Assembly (NCBI RefSeq): GCF_023721815.1
Contig: NZ_JAMDLI010000008.1
Span: forward strand, 372,001-436,000
Length of the DNA stretch: 64,000 bases
Source: Pleomorphomonas sp. JP5
GTDB taxonomy: Bacteria; Pseudomonadota; Alphaproteobacteria; Rhizobiales; Pleomorphomonadaceae
Direction of reading: 5' to 3'
Below, piece after piece: positions 26,583 through 35,512 of the stretch. Below the pieces are notes generated by a model. That model was not told where the DNA came from and searched no databases. It saw only the letters and a list, made by a program, of their open reading frames with translations. Position numbers and translations under genes: made by a program. Within the stretch, counting starts at the first letter, position 1. Each line of letters begins with the position of its first letter.

Positions 26583-27431
26583 TCACTCGAATGCGATGGA
26601 TGTGATCGCCCCCTTCCAGAAGGGGTACGTCTCGCCACCCGCCGCACGGGCAATCATGAACGCATGCGGGATCATCATGCCCGCCACCGGCCGATAGTCA
26701 TCACGGGTCACGTGCTCTCCGGACCCGTGGTAGGGCGTGGTCAGATCGCCGTCCTGCTCCGCATCGAAACTGGCAAGACTGCCGTCGGGGCGAAACGTCG
26801 CGACCAGCGCCGCTTCAAGACCAAAGCCCGAGACGATCGCGCGAGCATGCGCGTCGTCGATGGCTTCCCAGCGCACGGGACCGCCCGGCAACAACGCCAT
26901 CGGGTAAAGCGGACTTTCCAGAAGCCAGCGACGCAGCGAAGTGCGGTTCAACGCGTCGGTCGCGCTCTCGTCGACCACCGTCAGCGTCGAGGCAATCTTG
27001 GCGCGCATTTCCATCCGCCCATCGGCGAAGAAGTCATAGGCGCGCGCCCATACTCCAGGCATGATGGGGGTCGTGGCGGCAAACAGGAGTGCGGGCGTCC
27101 GAACGGCGATCGTCTGGGAAGCGGTCGTCCGCGCAAAGCCGTCCGTAAGCGGTCGGCGAAAATCCCCTTCCGCCTGGATGTTCACGACGCGGTAGCCAAC
27201 CTCCGGGTCCGGGACGGCAAACTCGAGATAGCGCTTCACCGGCGCGGGCAGAGCTTGCAAAGCGGCCCGATCTCCCGATGCGGGCCGGAAGGTTCCAGCG
27301 ATCTGGCGAACTGCCGCCCGATGACCATCGATCTCGCGTTCGGTCTGAAGGGACGAGATGCCGACAATGGTCGCGAAACCGACAACAAGGGTGAGAACGA
27401 CGGCAAGTGCGAAAGATCGAGCCCGGATCAT
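26583..27431 (-). CDS. DUF6544-like exported protein
   Basis: A 282-residue protein with an N-terminal signal anchor (about 6-27). The family pattern LPAPVKRYLEFAVPDP (about 61-76) is present, and the end of the protein carries the barrel-like repeat GSGEHVTRDDYRPVAGMMIPHAF. Related proteins (DUF6544, formerly DUF6920) are of unknown function and are often next to TetR regulators. Here a TetR gene is divergent, with two matching palindromes in the 139-base gap, so repression by that TetR is likely. Confidence 0.85.
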   Translation of the reverse strand: MIRARSFALAVVLTLVVGFATIVGISSLQTEREIDGHRAAVRQIAGTFRPASGDRAALQALPAPVKRYLEFAVPDPEVGYRVVNIQAEGDFRRPLTDGFARTTASQTIAVRTPALLFAATTPIMPGVWARAYDFFADGRMEMRAKIASTLTVVDESATDALNRTSLRRWLLESPLYPMALLPGGPVRWEAIDDAHARAIVSGFGLEAALVATFRPDGSLASFDAEQDGDLTTPYHGSGEHVTRDDYRPVAGMMIPHAFMIARAAGGETYPFWKGAITSIAFE

Positions 27432-27498
27432 CCTATTTCCCTTTCTCTTCCCAAAACTTGGCGATCAGCCGATCGCCTAGGCGAGACACCCGCCCTAT

Positions 27499-27516
27499 GC
27501 GTACACATATGTACGC
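27499..27516. promoter_or_regulatory. Candidate TetR operator 1
   Basis: GCGTACACATATGTACGC has arms GCGTA and TACGC around eight bases. The same spacing and core (CGTA-N8-TACG) recurs at 27527-27544, with centres 28 bases apart, in the gap between the divergent DUF6544-like and tetR genes. Confidence 0.65.
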
Positions 27517-27526
27517 CTTTACCGAT

Positions 27527-27544
27527 CCGTATAGAAGTGTACGG
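27527..27544. promoter_or_regulatory. Candidate TetR operator 2
   Basis: CCGTATAGAAGTGTACGG has arms CCGTA and TACGG around eight bases, the same layout as the palindrome at 27499-27516. Its end overlaps a GTG that could be read as an earlier tetR start, which argues for the ATG at 27571. Confidence 0.65.
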
Positions 27545-27570
27545 TGAAAGTAAAGCCTTTGAGGATAGAC

Positions 27571-28170
27571 ATGGACGACGAGACCAGACGGAAGCGAGAA
27601 GCCGACCTCTATGAGGCCGCCTACGCCCTGTTGTCGGCGCATGGTTACGGTGGGGCCTCCATGCTGCGCATCGCAAAAGCGGCGAAGGCATCCAACGAAA
27701 CTCTCTACCGCTGGTACGGCGACAAGGACGGCCTGTTCAAAGCCATGGTCCGTGACAATGCCGCCGAGACAAGACGCCTTCTGGACGAGGCGCAGAACAG
27801 CCGCACCGATCCGTGGACGACGCTTGAGCGCCTGGCTCCGGTCTTTCTCCGGATGATCCTGGGAGAGAAGGCGATCCTGCTCAACCGCGCCGCAGCAGCC
27901 GATCCAAGTGGCGCCTTGGGAGCAACCATTTCCGAGGGCGGCCGCCACGAGGTCATGCCCCTCCTGGGCGAGCTCATGCGGCGTCTCTGCCTCGATACAG
28001 GCGGCGACCCCAGGAACGCCACCGACTGGTTCCTCAGTCTGTTGGTTGGCGACCTGCAGATCAGGCGCGTCATTCACGACCGTGCCGCGTTATCGGAACA
28101 GGAAATCGAAAACCGGTGCAAGGAAGGTCTGGCGGCTTTCCGGCGCCTGCTCGGCAGTCAGCGGACCTGA
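27571..28170 (+). CDS. TetR/AcrR-family transcriptional regulator
   Basis: A 199-residue repressor-type protein. The N-terminal helix-turn-helix (about 7-52) has YALLSAHGYGGASMLRIAKAAKASNETLYRWYGDKDGLF in family order, with LYRWYGDK as recognition helix and its exit. The C-terminal ligand domain is of the TetR_C type (ILGEKAILLNRAAAA...). The start at 27571 has GAGGA five bases upstream. Divergent from the DUF6544-like gene; two 18-base palindromes lie between them. The ligand is unknown. Confidence 0.92.
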   Translation: MDDETRRKREADLYEAAYALLSAHGYGGASMLRIAKAAKASNETLYRWYGDKDGLFKAMVRDNAAETRRLLDEAQNSRTDPWTTLERLAPVFLRMILGEKAILLNRAAAADPSGALGATISEGGRHEVMPLLGELMRRLCLDTGGDPRNATDWFLSLLVGDLQIRRVIHDRAALSEQEIENRCKEGLAAFRRLLGSQRT

Positions 28171-28713
28171 TCCCCGCGATTTTCCGATGGGAGAAGCAAA
28201 GAGGAGCTACGCCACGGCATGTGCCGGCCGCCACGCATCCTGCGCCGACACACCGCAACCTTGTTCGTCGCAGCTAAAACCCGTCGTCCTGCCGCGGAAG
28301 AGCGCCGTTACTTCAGGCCAACACCTGCCGGACGCGGAGGTCCGCTCGGCTTTCGCGACACCCGACGCTTGGGGGATCGGGACAGGGACGCGGTATCTCG
28401 ATCCTCGGACAAGCGGGCGGGCAGAACGGTCACCTCGCAGAAACCGGTCGTCGGTTTCCGACGTACGCGAAGCGCTGGCAGACCGAAAGCTATCACGTCA
28501 CCCACGGCACCCTCCTGGGCCGGACCGGATCACTGCGAGCATGGACACGAAGGCTATGATCGCCGCCTTTGTACTTTCGCTCGCAAAACCATCATTCGGC
28601 CGTCAGAGTTAACAAATGGTTTACGATTTAGGCGGCATTCTCCTTACGCGTAGCCGCCGACTGTTATTCTTGAGTTCGGCAGGCGAGATACTCGCACTCG
28701 GGATGGGTTTGAA
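28171..28713. other. Intergenic stretch, no gene seen
   Basis: 540 bases between tetR and the DUF2336 gene with no acceptable reading frame; translations are Arg/Pro-rich. The last 100 bases are less GC-rich and contain TTAA-N7-TTTAC at 28609-28624, one base from a CtrA box, and should hold the promoter of the DUF2336 gene. Confidence 0.5.
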
Positions 28714-29847
28714 ATGGCGTCGCCCCCCTTTTCAAGTGGCATTTTCGGCCTCGTCAAGGGCACTGACGGTGCGCGATCCCGTTCGCTCCTCAGGGAGGCA
28801 ACTGAGCTTTACGTCTCGGAACCTGTGCATACGCGCTCCGAGGTTGCGATGTATGAAGAGCTGGTGGCGCAGCTGCTCAAGGTGACGGCGCTTCAGGACC
28901 GGGTTCGCATCGCTACGCTACTCGCCGATTACGACGAGGTTCCGGCTTCCGTCATGCGGGCGCTCCTGCATGACATCTTCCCCGTCTCCTCGGTCATGAT
29001 CGAGAAGTCGAAAAGTATTTCCGAAGGCCAGCTTCTGGCGCTGGTCGCCACCGCCTCGCCGAGCCATCTCGAGATGATCGCGGCCAGAAAGAACCTTCAG
29101 CCCGCCGTGGTGGAGGCACTGCTTGGCCGTTTGCGCACCGATGGCCTCTCGGCGTTGGCCGCCAACCTGAGCATCAGCCTGCCGCCCAGCGCCGTCCGCA
29201 TGATGGTGGAAAACGCCCGGGAAAATCCCAGACTGGCCAGGCAGCTGGCCGCGCGCATTGACGACGTGCAGGACACCGACCTGATCGACCTCTTTCTCGA
29301 TCTCGACAGTCGGGGTCGACGTCGCGTCATCCAGGCGCTCGAAATCGCCGCGCTCAGAGAGTTCGCCGCCCGTCGTCCGTTGCCCCGCGTGCCGATGCCC
29401 GATCCCGACAAGGTCACTACGCTGGCGCGCGCTTGCCTGCAGCGCAACACCGAGGCGATGTCGCGCATCCTTTCGGACTTCACGGGTCTCGATGCCCCGT
29501 TTCTGGTTCGGCTGCTCGCCGATCCCGGCGGCGAGCCGTTGTCGATCTGCCTCAAGGCCGCCGGCCTCGACAGTGGTATAGCCACCCGCGTCATCCTGTT
29601 CTCGGGCGTCGACGACACGCGCAACTACTTCGACGTCAAGCGCCTCGTCGACCTATACGAGATGGTGTCGCTTCGTTCGGCCCTGCTGCTTGTCGATCGC
29701 TGGCGGGGCGCACTCCCATCCGCAAAGCGAACACCGGTTCACGTGCCGCAGACCCAGACAGGCACGCCCGTCCGGTCGTTCGCAACCGGAGCCGGCCGCG
29801 ACGAGAGGCCGGAGGCCATGCCCCAGGCAAGGCGCGATCGCGCCTGA
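28714..29847 (+). CDS. DUF2336-domain protein
   Basis: A 377-residue helical-repeat protein. After about 40 residues comes a series of two-helix repeats (LLKVTALQDRVRIATLLADYDEVP, RALLHDIFPVSS...), as in DUF2336 proteins of alphaproteobacteria. No signal peptide or membrane segment. The C-terminal 50 residues are disordered and basic. Family function is unknown; some members are linked to cell-cycle or flagellar regulation. The ATG is chosen at the first methionine of the open frame; the ribosome binding site is weak. Confidence 0.88.
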   Translation: MASPPFSSGIFGLVKGTDGARSRSLLREATELYVSEPVHTRSEVAMYEELVAQLLKVTALQDRVRIATLLADYDEVPASVMRALLHDIFPVSSVMIEKSKSISEGQLLALVATASPSHLEMIAARKNLQPAVVEALLGRLRTDGLSALAANLSISLPPSAVRMMVENARENPRLARQLAARIDDVQDTDLIDLFLDLDSRGRRRVIQALEIAALREFAARRPLPRVPMPDPDKVTTLARACLQRNTEAMSRILSDFTGLDAPFLVRLLADPGGEPLSICLKAAGLDSGIATRVILFSGVDDTRNYFDVKRLVDLYEMVSLRSALLLVDRWRGALPSAKRTPVHVPQTQTGTPVRSFATGAGRDERPEAMPQARRDRA

Positions 29848-30322
29848 CGTCGGCAGACATCCCACCTTTTGCAAGCACGACCGTTTTGACTCTGAAACGC
29901 TCGGGCTAATCTTTCCGCTTTGCCCTCGTCTCTGGGAGCCGACCGGAACCGCGGCGCCATATGGCCCAAATGAAGAGTCGACTCGTCCGAACTCGTCGCT
30001 AAACGCCCCTTGCCTGGAAGAGCGCTAGAGTCTCTGTGCCTCGCGCCCCATTCAGCCGCAGGCAACTTTGATGTGCAGCAAGCGTCTTGCGTGACTTTTC
30101 CTAGCATTCGCTGGGCATGAACTCGTTTTCCATCGTATTGGTGTTATTCATTTCCAAGTTCCACTTGTTTTCATTTTTGAAGCGCTGTAATGACATGTCC
30201 GACAGCAGATCATGGGTTTGTTGCGGCTTCGCACGTAGAATTAATCAAAAAAATTCTCCGCCGGTGGAGCAGTTAATGAGACGCAACAGAAATATCCAAA
30301 TTCAAGCAGAACAGGTACAAAG
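29848..30322. other. Leader and promoter region of mucR
   Basis: 475 bases without a gene. The second half (about 30110-30290) is AT-rich with T-runs and TpA steps, the kind of DNA bound by MucR/Ros proteins, consistent with autoregulation. No exact operator could be assigned. Confidence 0.5.
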
Positions 30323-30742
30323 ATGAGCGAGATGGAAGACGACCTGACGATAATCGACCTTGCGGCGCATATCGTCGCCGCCTATGTCGGCAACAATTCC
30401 GTTCCGGCCGCGGAACTGCCGAACCTGATCTATGACGTCGTGGGCGCGCTCAACCGCGTGCAGGGCGGCGCACCGCAGGAAGTCGAAGCCGAGCCGGTTC
30501 GTCCGGCCGTTCCGGTCAAGAAGTCGGTCACCAACGACTACATCATCTGCCTTGAGGACGGAAAGAAGTTCAAGTCGCTCAAGCGCCATCTGCGCACCCA
30601 CTACAACATGTCTCCGGAAGAATACCGCGAGAAGTGGAGCCTGCCGGCCGACTACCCGATGGTCGCCCCCAACTATGCGGCCGCCCGCTCGGATCTCGCC
30701 AAGAAGATGGGCCTCGGCCAGCAGCGCCGCCGCACCCGCTGA
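30323..30742 (+). CDS. mucR: MucR/Ros-family zinc-finger transcriptional regulator
   Basis: A 139-residue DNA-binding protein that in rhizobia and Brucella silences AT-rich promoters and controls exopolysaccharide, motility and cell-cycle genes. The N-terminal half (about 8-48) is the oligomerisation region. The zinc finger is of the variant type Cys76-x2-Asp79-x9-His89-x3-His93 ([18 protein letters not shown]), followed by the conserved [20 protein letters not shown]. Length and sequence are nearly canonical. Monocistronic, with its own terminator at 30771. Confidence 0.96.
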   Translation: MSEMEDDLTIIDLAAHIVAAYVGNNSVPAAELPNLIYDVVGALNRVQGGAPQEVEAEPVRPAVPVKKSVTNDYIICLEDGKKFKSLKRHLRTHYNMSPEEYREKWSLPADYPMVAPNYAAARSDLAKKMGLGQQRRRTR

Positions 30743-30770
30743 TCGTCTTTCGACCGACCAGTCATGAGAA

Positions 30771-30798
30771 GCCCGGCCGAGAGGCCGGGCTTTTCTTT
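30771..30798 (+). terminator. Rho-independent terminator of mucR
   Basis: Perfect eight-pair stem GCCCGGCC/GGCCGGGC with a GAGA tetraloop (30779-30782), followed by TTTTCTTT. It starts 28 bases after the mucR stop and could also serve sufE from the other side only weakly. Confidence 0.92.
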
Positions 30799-30844
30799 AG
30801 GGCAGCTATGCCAAGGCGTTGGCGCGGAGCATCACTCCGCGATG

Positions 30845-31267
30845 TCAGTCCCGGGCTTCCTGGGCGATCTTGCGCAGACGCTCCACCATGGATCTCAGGC
30901 CATTCGAGCGCTGCGGCGTAAGATGCTCGCGCAGGTTCAGCTCGTTGAAGATGGCCTCGGGATCGATAGACAGAACTTCCGAGGCCCGCTTGCCCGAGTA
31001 AGTGGCGTGAAGGATGGCGATCAGCCCCCGAACGATCAGCGCGTCGGAATCACCGATAAACGTCAGGACCGGATCGGCCTTGTCATCGGAGAGACTCGGC
31101 TTGAGCCACACCTGACTGACGCAACCACGCACCTTGTGCTCTTCGTCATGATCGTCATCGGCGAGCGGTTCCAGCTCCTTGCCGAGCTCGATCACATAGC
31201 GGTAGCGATCCTCCCAGTCGTCGAGAAGCGAGAAGTTGTCCCGAATTTCGTCGAGGGTCGTCGCCAC
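30845..31267 (-). CDS. sufE: SufE-type cysteine desulfurase activator
   Basis: A 140-residue protein that takes sulfane sulfur from the SufS cysteine desulfurase for iron-sulfur cluster assembly. The active Cys49 lies in VRGCVSQVW, and the C-terminal part has the family pattern IVRGLIAILHATYSGKRASEV. The GTG start at 31267 has GGAG seven bases upstream and gives the family's usual length; the open frame further upstream has no better start. No other suf genes are in the window. Confidence 0.94.
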   Translation of the reverse strand: MATTLDEIRDNFSLLDDWEDRYRYVIELGKELEPLADDDHDEEHKVRGCVSQVWLKPSLSDDKADPVLTFIGDSDALIVRGLIAILHATYSGKRASEVLSIDPEAIFNELNLREHLTPQRSNGLRSMVERLRKIAQEARD

Positions 31268-31424
31268 GTCCGGTCTCCATGTCTGCCGTTCGGCTTCGGT
31301 ATAGACCGCGATCACCCGTAAAGAAAGAGACCGCCGGACCTGAGGTCGCGGCGGTCGAGTTCCCGACGGAATTACCATCGGGCAGGGAAAACAACAGCCA
31401 CCGGTCTTGGCCGGAGCGGCCGGA

Positions 31425-31802
31425 TCAAATGCCCTGCGGCGCCTTGCCCGGTCCGCGCCAGGCGGGGCTGAGGTCAGTGGCGGTCAGTGTGCCGTGATCG
31501 ACATTCGCGGCGTCCGGACTGTCGGCGAGCGACTTGTCGATGAACTCGTAGACCATGCGAGCGCCGGTCTGCGCCTTCAGCATGAACGTGGTGGCAACCC
31601 GTCCGCCGATCTCGCAAGCGGTGGGGTTGCGACCACAAAACCCGCTCATGTCGGAGATGGTCGCCTGGGCCGCGCTCGCCGCTTCAAGCGCGCCGATCGG
31701 CTGCACCCTTGCGGCCTCGGCCTGCTGCTCGGCGGAGTGATCGACGGGAATGAGAAAGATGACAACGGACAGCCAGAATGCCGTCCTCAGGAGAAACATC
31801 AT
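31425..31802 (-). CDS. DUF5330-domain exported protein
   Basis: A 125-residue protein with an N-terminal hydrophobic signal (about 4-20) and the DUF5330 core: ISDMSGFCGRNPTACEIGG (two cysteines, likely a disulfide), then a helix FMLKAQTGARMVYEF and the closing LTATDLSPAWRGP motif. The family is confined to Hyphomicrobiales; function is unknown. 157 bases upstream of sufE on the same strand. The upstream gap to the divergent DivJ-like gene holds a 19-base palindrome at 31952. Confidence 0.85.
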   Translation of the reverse strand: MMFLLRTAFWLSVVIFLIPVDHSAEQQAEAARVQPIGALEAASAAQATISDMSGFCGRNPTACEIGGRVATTFMLKAQTGARMVYEFIDKSLADSPDAANVDHGTLTATDLSPAWRGPGKAPQGI

Positions 31803-32259
31803 GGTGCACTTCCCTGTTGTTCATCGCCCTTGCGGGGCGTCCGGATCTTTCGCGGTCGAAACCGTCGCTGTCCGTTTGATGTTCCCGGTTCTAGCAGGGA
31901 CTTTTTAGGATCAAATTAGACCGATCATTCAAATCGCAGGGAAATTCGACGAAAATTTGAGTCAAATTTTATCGATCGGCCTATCTCGCAGCCCGGCGGG
32001 AGGGATTCACAAGGTTTATCGCGGGCTTCCACACGCCCCAGGCTGGTGTTCACTCACGCTTAACCGTGAATTCGATCTTTTCGACCAAAACCCTTTTTGA
32101 GCGCGTCTCCCCCCTCGCCTCATGCCTCCCATCAACATTCCATAAAGGGGCACATGGCACCGTGGCGACAGAAAAGACAAATGGTCCGCCCCCGAAGCGT
32201 AGCCGGTATCGCCGGAAGCTTTCGGAAACTCAGGACCAGCATGTCGGAGGCCCCCTTGA
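31803..32259. other. Divergent intergenic region, DUF5330 and divJ-like genes
   Basis: 457 bases without a gene. The part at 31900-31975 is AT-rich and contains the perfect palindrome AAAATTTGA-G-TCAAATTTT. Promoters of both flanking genes should lie here. A short frame at 32241-32312 overlaps the kinase start and is not supported. Confidence 0.5.
31952..31970. promoter_or_regulatory. Perfect 19-base AT-rich palindrome
   Basis: AAAATTTGA and TCAAATTTT flank a central G, so a GAGTC (GANTC) site sits at the centre. Looser outer arms GACCGATC and GATCGGCC lie about 40 bases to the left and just to the right. It looks like a protein-binding site; the binder is unknown. Confidence 0.5.
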
Positions 32260-34089
32260 GTGATTCTCGTGGAGGTGCCGACCCGCCTGCGATGGGGATG
32301 CGTGTTGCGTAACTGTGAGATCAGAGCCGCGCTGGAGCGCTCGTTTGATCACCTTGTTCATAGCTCGGTGGTCGACGATCCAGTCGAGATCGACAGACAC
32401 AGAGGATTCATCGGTTCCCATCTGGTCAGCGGATTCTCCGCCTTCGGCCTCATCCCCCCGGCGCTCGCGGTCGACCCGTCCTCGGCCGGCTTCACCGCGA
32501 CCGCGCTTTCCGTTCTCGGCCTTGAGATTCTCGTCGCGCTCTTCGTCTCCCGCACGGGCCGGCTGGCTCAAGGCTATCTTCTCTCGGCTGCCATTCTGAC
32601 CACGCTTGCCGTCTGGGTCGCGCTCCACACCGGTGGCCTGGGCTCGTTCGCCGTGGTCTGGTTCGCAATCGCCCCCATCGAGGCGGCCCTGTCCGGCCGG
32701 CGGTCGACCGTCGCCGGCGCCGCGCTGATCAGTGGCGCCGGCTTTCTACTCACGGCGCTTCTAACCCTCACCGGCGACGCCAGCCGTGCCTTCACCTTCG
32801 CCGGTGACGGAACGACGATGAACTTCCTCGCCTGCGTGGTGGCCCTCGGCTATGCCTCCGGCGTAGCCATCGGAATCGAGCGGCGCGAGCGGGCAACCTC
32901 GCTCTCCATCGCCCGTCAGGAGCAGCGCTATCGCTTGCTCGCAGAGGCCATGAGCGACCTCGTCACCTGTCACAACCCCTCGGGCGACGTGACCTTCGTT
33001 TCACCGGCCGCCATGCGTTTGCTGTCGGTACGGCCGGCTGACCTGGTTGCCGACGGTCTGTTCCGGCGCGTCCATATCGGCGACCGGCCGGCCTATCTCT
33101 CGGCCATCTCGGTGGCGCTTCATCAGGGCGCGGCACGGGTTGAGTATCGTCTCCGCTGCGGCGACGAGATCGACTCCGACGGCTGGATCTGGGTCGAGTC
33201 GCACATGCGTCACCTTTCCGACGAGCAGGGCGACGACGCCGTGGTGACGGTCACACGCGACATTTCCGAGCGCAAGCAGCACGAGGCGGAACTCGAGGCG
33301 CTGCGAGCCGACTCGGAAGCCGCCAACCTCGCCAAGACCCGCTTCCTCGCCAACATGAGCCACGAGCTCAGGACCCCGCTCAACGCGATCATCGGCTTCT
33401 CCGACATCCTCAACCAGGAACTGTTCGGCAAGTTCGAGTTCGATCGGCATCGGGAATACTCCGGCCTCATCAAGGAATCCGGCGAGCACCTCCTGCAAGT
33501 GGTCAACGACATTCTCGATCTCTCGAAGATCGAATGCGGCTCCTTCGACGTGAATCCGGAGTCTTTCCGCGTCGGTCCGCTGGTCGACCGTTGCCGCCAG
33601 ATGATGACCCCTCAGGCCGAGAAGGCTGGAATCCTGCTGATCTCGGACATCGAGCCCAATCTGCCGGAACTGGTAGCCGACCCGCGTGCCTGCCGGCAGA
33701 TCGTGCTCAACCTCCTGTCCAACGCGGTGAAGTTCTCCAATCGCGGCGGTCAGGTCACCTGTTCGGTTCGCCGCCAGGGGCGCCGCATGGCGATCTCCGT
33801 GCGCGACAACGGCATCGGCATTGCCGAGAAGGATCTATGCCGTGTGGGCAGCCCGTTCTTCCAGGCGGAAACCGGCTATGACCGCAAGCAGGCTGGCACG
33901 GGCCTCGGACTCTCGGTGGTGAAAGGCCTCGTCGCGCTGCATGGCGGCCAGGTGATGATCGACTCCGACCTCGGCAAGGGCACCACCGTCACCGTGCTTC
34001 TGCCAATGCATCCTTCGCGCGATGGCGCCGAACCGATTTCCCGCGTTCTGGATGTCGACCAGATCCAGCGCGTGGCGCGGAGGGCCTGA
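32260..34089 (+). CDS. DivJ-like membrane PAS sensor histidine kinase
   Basis: A 609-residue inner-membrane kinase. Six hydrophobic segments fill about residues 58-205, a PAS domain spans about 225-345 (ending VTVTRDISERKQHE), then HisKA with SHELRTPLNAIIGFSD (His368) and HATPase with NLLSNAVKF, DNGIGI and GTGLGLSVV. Six-helix sensor, PAS and this H-box are the layout of DivJ, the polar kinase that phosphorylates DivK in alphaproteobacterial cell-cycle control. The downstream peptidoglycan-binding and DUF1491 genes are in keeping with a rhizobial divJ locus. The GTG start at 32260 has CGGAGG nine bases upstream; it is not certain. Confidence 0.85.
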   Translation: MILVEVPTRLRWGCVLRNCEIRAALERSFDHLVHSSVVDDPVEIDRHRGFIGSHLVSGFSAFGLIPPALAVDPSSAGFTATALSVLGLEILVALFVSRTGRLAQGYLLSAAILTTLAVWVALHTGGLGSFAVVWFAIAPIEAALSGRRSTVAGAALISGAGFLLTALLTLTGDASRAFTFAGDGTTMNFLACVVALGYASGVAIGIERRERATSLSIARQEQRYRLLAEAMSDLVTCHNPSGDVTFVSPAAMRLLSVRPADLVADGLFRRVHIGDRPAYLSAISVALHQGAARVEYRLRCGDEIDSDGWIWVESHMRHLSDEQGDDAVVTVTRDISERKQHEAELEALRADSEAANLAKTRFLANMSHELRTPLNAIIGFSDILNQELFGKFEFDRHREYSGLIKESGEHLLQVVNDILDLSKIECGSFDVNPESFRVGPLVDRCRQMMTPQAEKAGILLISDIEPNLPELVADPRACRQIVLNLLSNAVKFSNRGGQVTCSVRRQGRRMAISVRDNGIGIAEKDLCRVGSPFFQAETGYDRKQAGTGLGLSVVKGLVALHGGQVMIDSDLGKGTTVTVLLPMHPSRDGAEPISRVLDVDQIQRVARRA

Positions 34090-34092
34090 TTG

Positions 34093-34974
34093 ATGGCAGG
34101 ACGCAAGACCCAAGGAAAAGCGGGACTTGTCGCCCTTCTGCTCCGGGGCGCCATCGGGAATCCGATGGCCACCGCCGGGAGCTTGATGATGACGGCGACC
34201 GCCATTGCCATCCTGACCAATGCCCTCGCCTTGCAGCCGGGCGCCCATCCGGCGCCGCTGTTTGTCGGCACCCGCCCCGTTGCCCCGGCGACGCCGGCTC
34301 CCACGCAGGCGCCGACGTTGCGCTCCTCCGACGGGTCGGCCGTTGGAGCGACCGATCAGAGCCTGATCGCCGACATTCAGAAGGGCCTCAAGGACTTCGG
34401 ATACTACAAGGGCGAGATCGACGGCCTCGCCGGTCCGCAAACATCGCAGGCCATCCTGGCCTTCGAACGCGCCTTCCGTCTCACCCCAACGGGGGAGCCG
34501 TCAAACAACGTGCTGCTGGCCATCCGGTCCGTACGGCCGAAAACCAGCCTCAACGTTGACAGTCCGGTTGCAGCCGATCCGCTGACCGTCGCATCGCTGC
34601 CGACAAACGCCGCTGCGCCGGTGCCCAGGCCGAAGCCCGACGCCACCGCAGCCCAGCCGGCGCCCACCGAGGCCCAGCCGGCGGAGATGTCGATGGACGG
34701 CATTGGCGATCTCATCGCTTCGGTGGCTCCGCCCAAGGCGGCCGCGAAACCGGTGGCCGTCGCCACACCGGCGGCGCCCGCCGCCGACGCCAACCTTGCG
34801 CGCATCCAACGCTCGCTGTCGCAGCAAGGATTCGGGCCCGTCGCCATCGACGGCCTGATGTCGGCCGAAACGCGCGCGGCCATCAAGCGCTTCCAGGCCT
34901 ACTACAACCTGCCGCAGACAGGCGCCATCGACGAGGCTTTTGTCTCCCAGCTCGTCAAGGTTGGCGGCCTCTAG
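34093..34974 (+). CDS. Peptidoglycan-binding (PG_binding_1) protein
   Basis: A 293-residue membrane-anchored protein with a hydrophobic segment at about 25-47, a first PG_binding_1 domain (about 93-140, IQKGLKDFGYYKGEIDGLAG), a long Ala/Pro linker and a second PG_binding_1 domain (about 235-290, IQRSLSQQGFGPVAIDGLMS). It should sit in the inner membrane and contact murein. The ATG begins three bases after the kinase stop, so the genes are co-transcribed. Confidence 0.9.
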   Translation: MAGRKTQGKAGLVALLLRGAIGNPMATAGSLMMTATAIAILTNALALQPGAHPAPLFVGTRPVAPATPAPTQAPTLRSSDGSAVGATDQSLIADIQKGLKDFGYYKGEIDGLAGPQTSQAILAFERAFRLTPTGEPSNNVLLAIRSVRPKTSLNVDSPVAADPLTVASLPTNAAAPVPRPKPDATAAQPAPTEAQPAEMSMDGIGDLIASVAPPKAAAKPVAVATPAAPAADANLARIQRSLSQQGFGPVAIDGLMSAETRAAIKRFQAYYNLPQTGAIDEAFVSQLVKVGGL

Positions 34975-35069
34975 TCACGCTCTTGTCATTCATCTTCCAA
35001 GGCGTGAACCGCGCAGGTCTTGCCCTCGGCGCAAACCCGTGGTTTGAACGGCAGGTTACGCTGTCGAGC

Positions 35070-35429
35070 ATGGCCATGGCCCGCATCACCTCCGACTTCT
35101 TCGTTTCCGCTTATGTTCGCCGCCGCAACGACGGCGGTTTGTTCACGGCGGTGGTCGGTAGGGGCGCCGCCGAGGCCGGAGCCATTTTCGTCAAGGTATC
35201 GCACCTCGATGGCACCGCCGATCTCTATGGCCCCGCGCCACAGATCTATCTGGACGACGTCGACCCGGCCATGGCCGGGGGACGTGTGTTCGAACAGTTG
35301 CTTGCCGATGCCCCCGAGGCGGACGTCGACGCCCGCCTGCGGTCCGAACGGCGCTTCGACAGCGACTGCTGGATCGTCGAAACAGAGGACCGACAGGGCA
35401 CGTCGGATCTCGATATCATCGGAACCTGA
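35070..35429 (+). CDS. DUF1491-family protein
   Basis: A 119-residue cytosolic protein with the DUF1491 pattern: ITSDFFVSAYVRRRNDGG near the start, then a glycine-rich strand VVGRGAAEAGAIFVKV and the ending RRFDSDCWIVETEDRQG. Function is unknown; the gene commonly follows the peptidoglycan-binding gene in Hyphomicrobiales. The start is MAMARITSD at 35070, or six bases later; an open upstream extension is not family-like. Confidence 0.88.
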   Translation: MAMARITSDFFVSAYVRRRNDGGLFTAVVGRGAAEAGAIFVKVSHLDGTADLYGPAPQIYLDDVDPAMAGGRVFEQLLADAPEADVDARLRSERRFDSDCWIVETEDRQGTSDLDIIGT

Positions 35430-35512
35430 CCGTCCGGCTACGTGTTTGCCTGTTGCCCCGCCGGCATCTTTGGGGATATCCCTCCAGCCGTTTTGCAGCT
35501 TTCGGAGCATCC

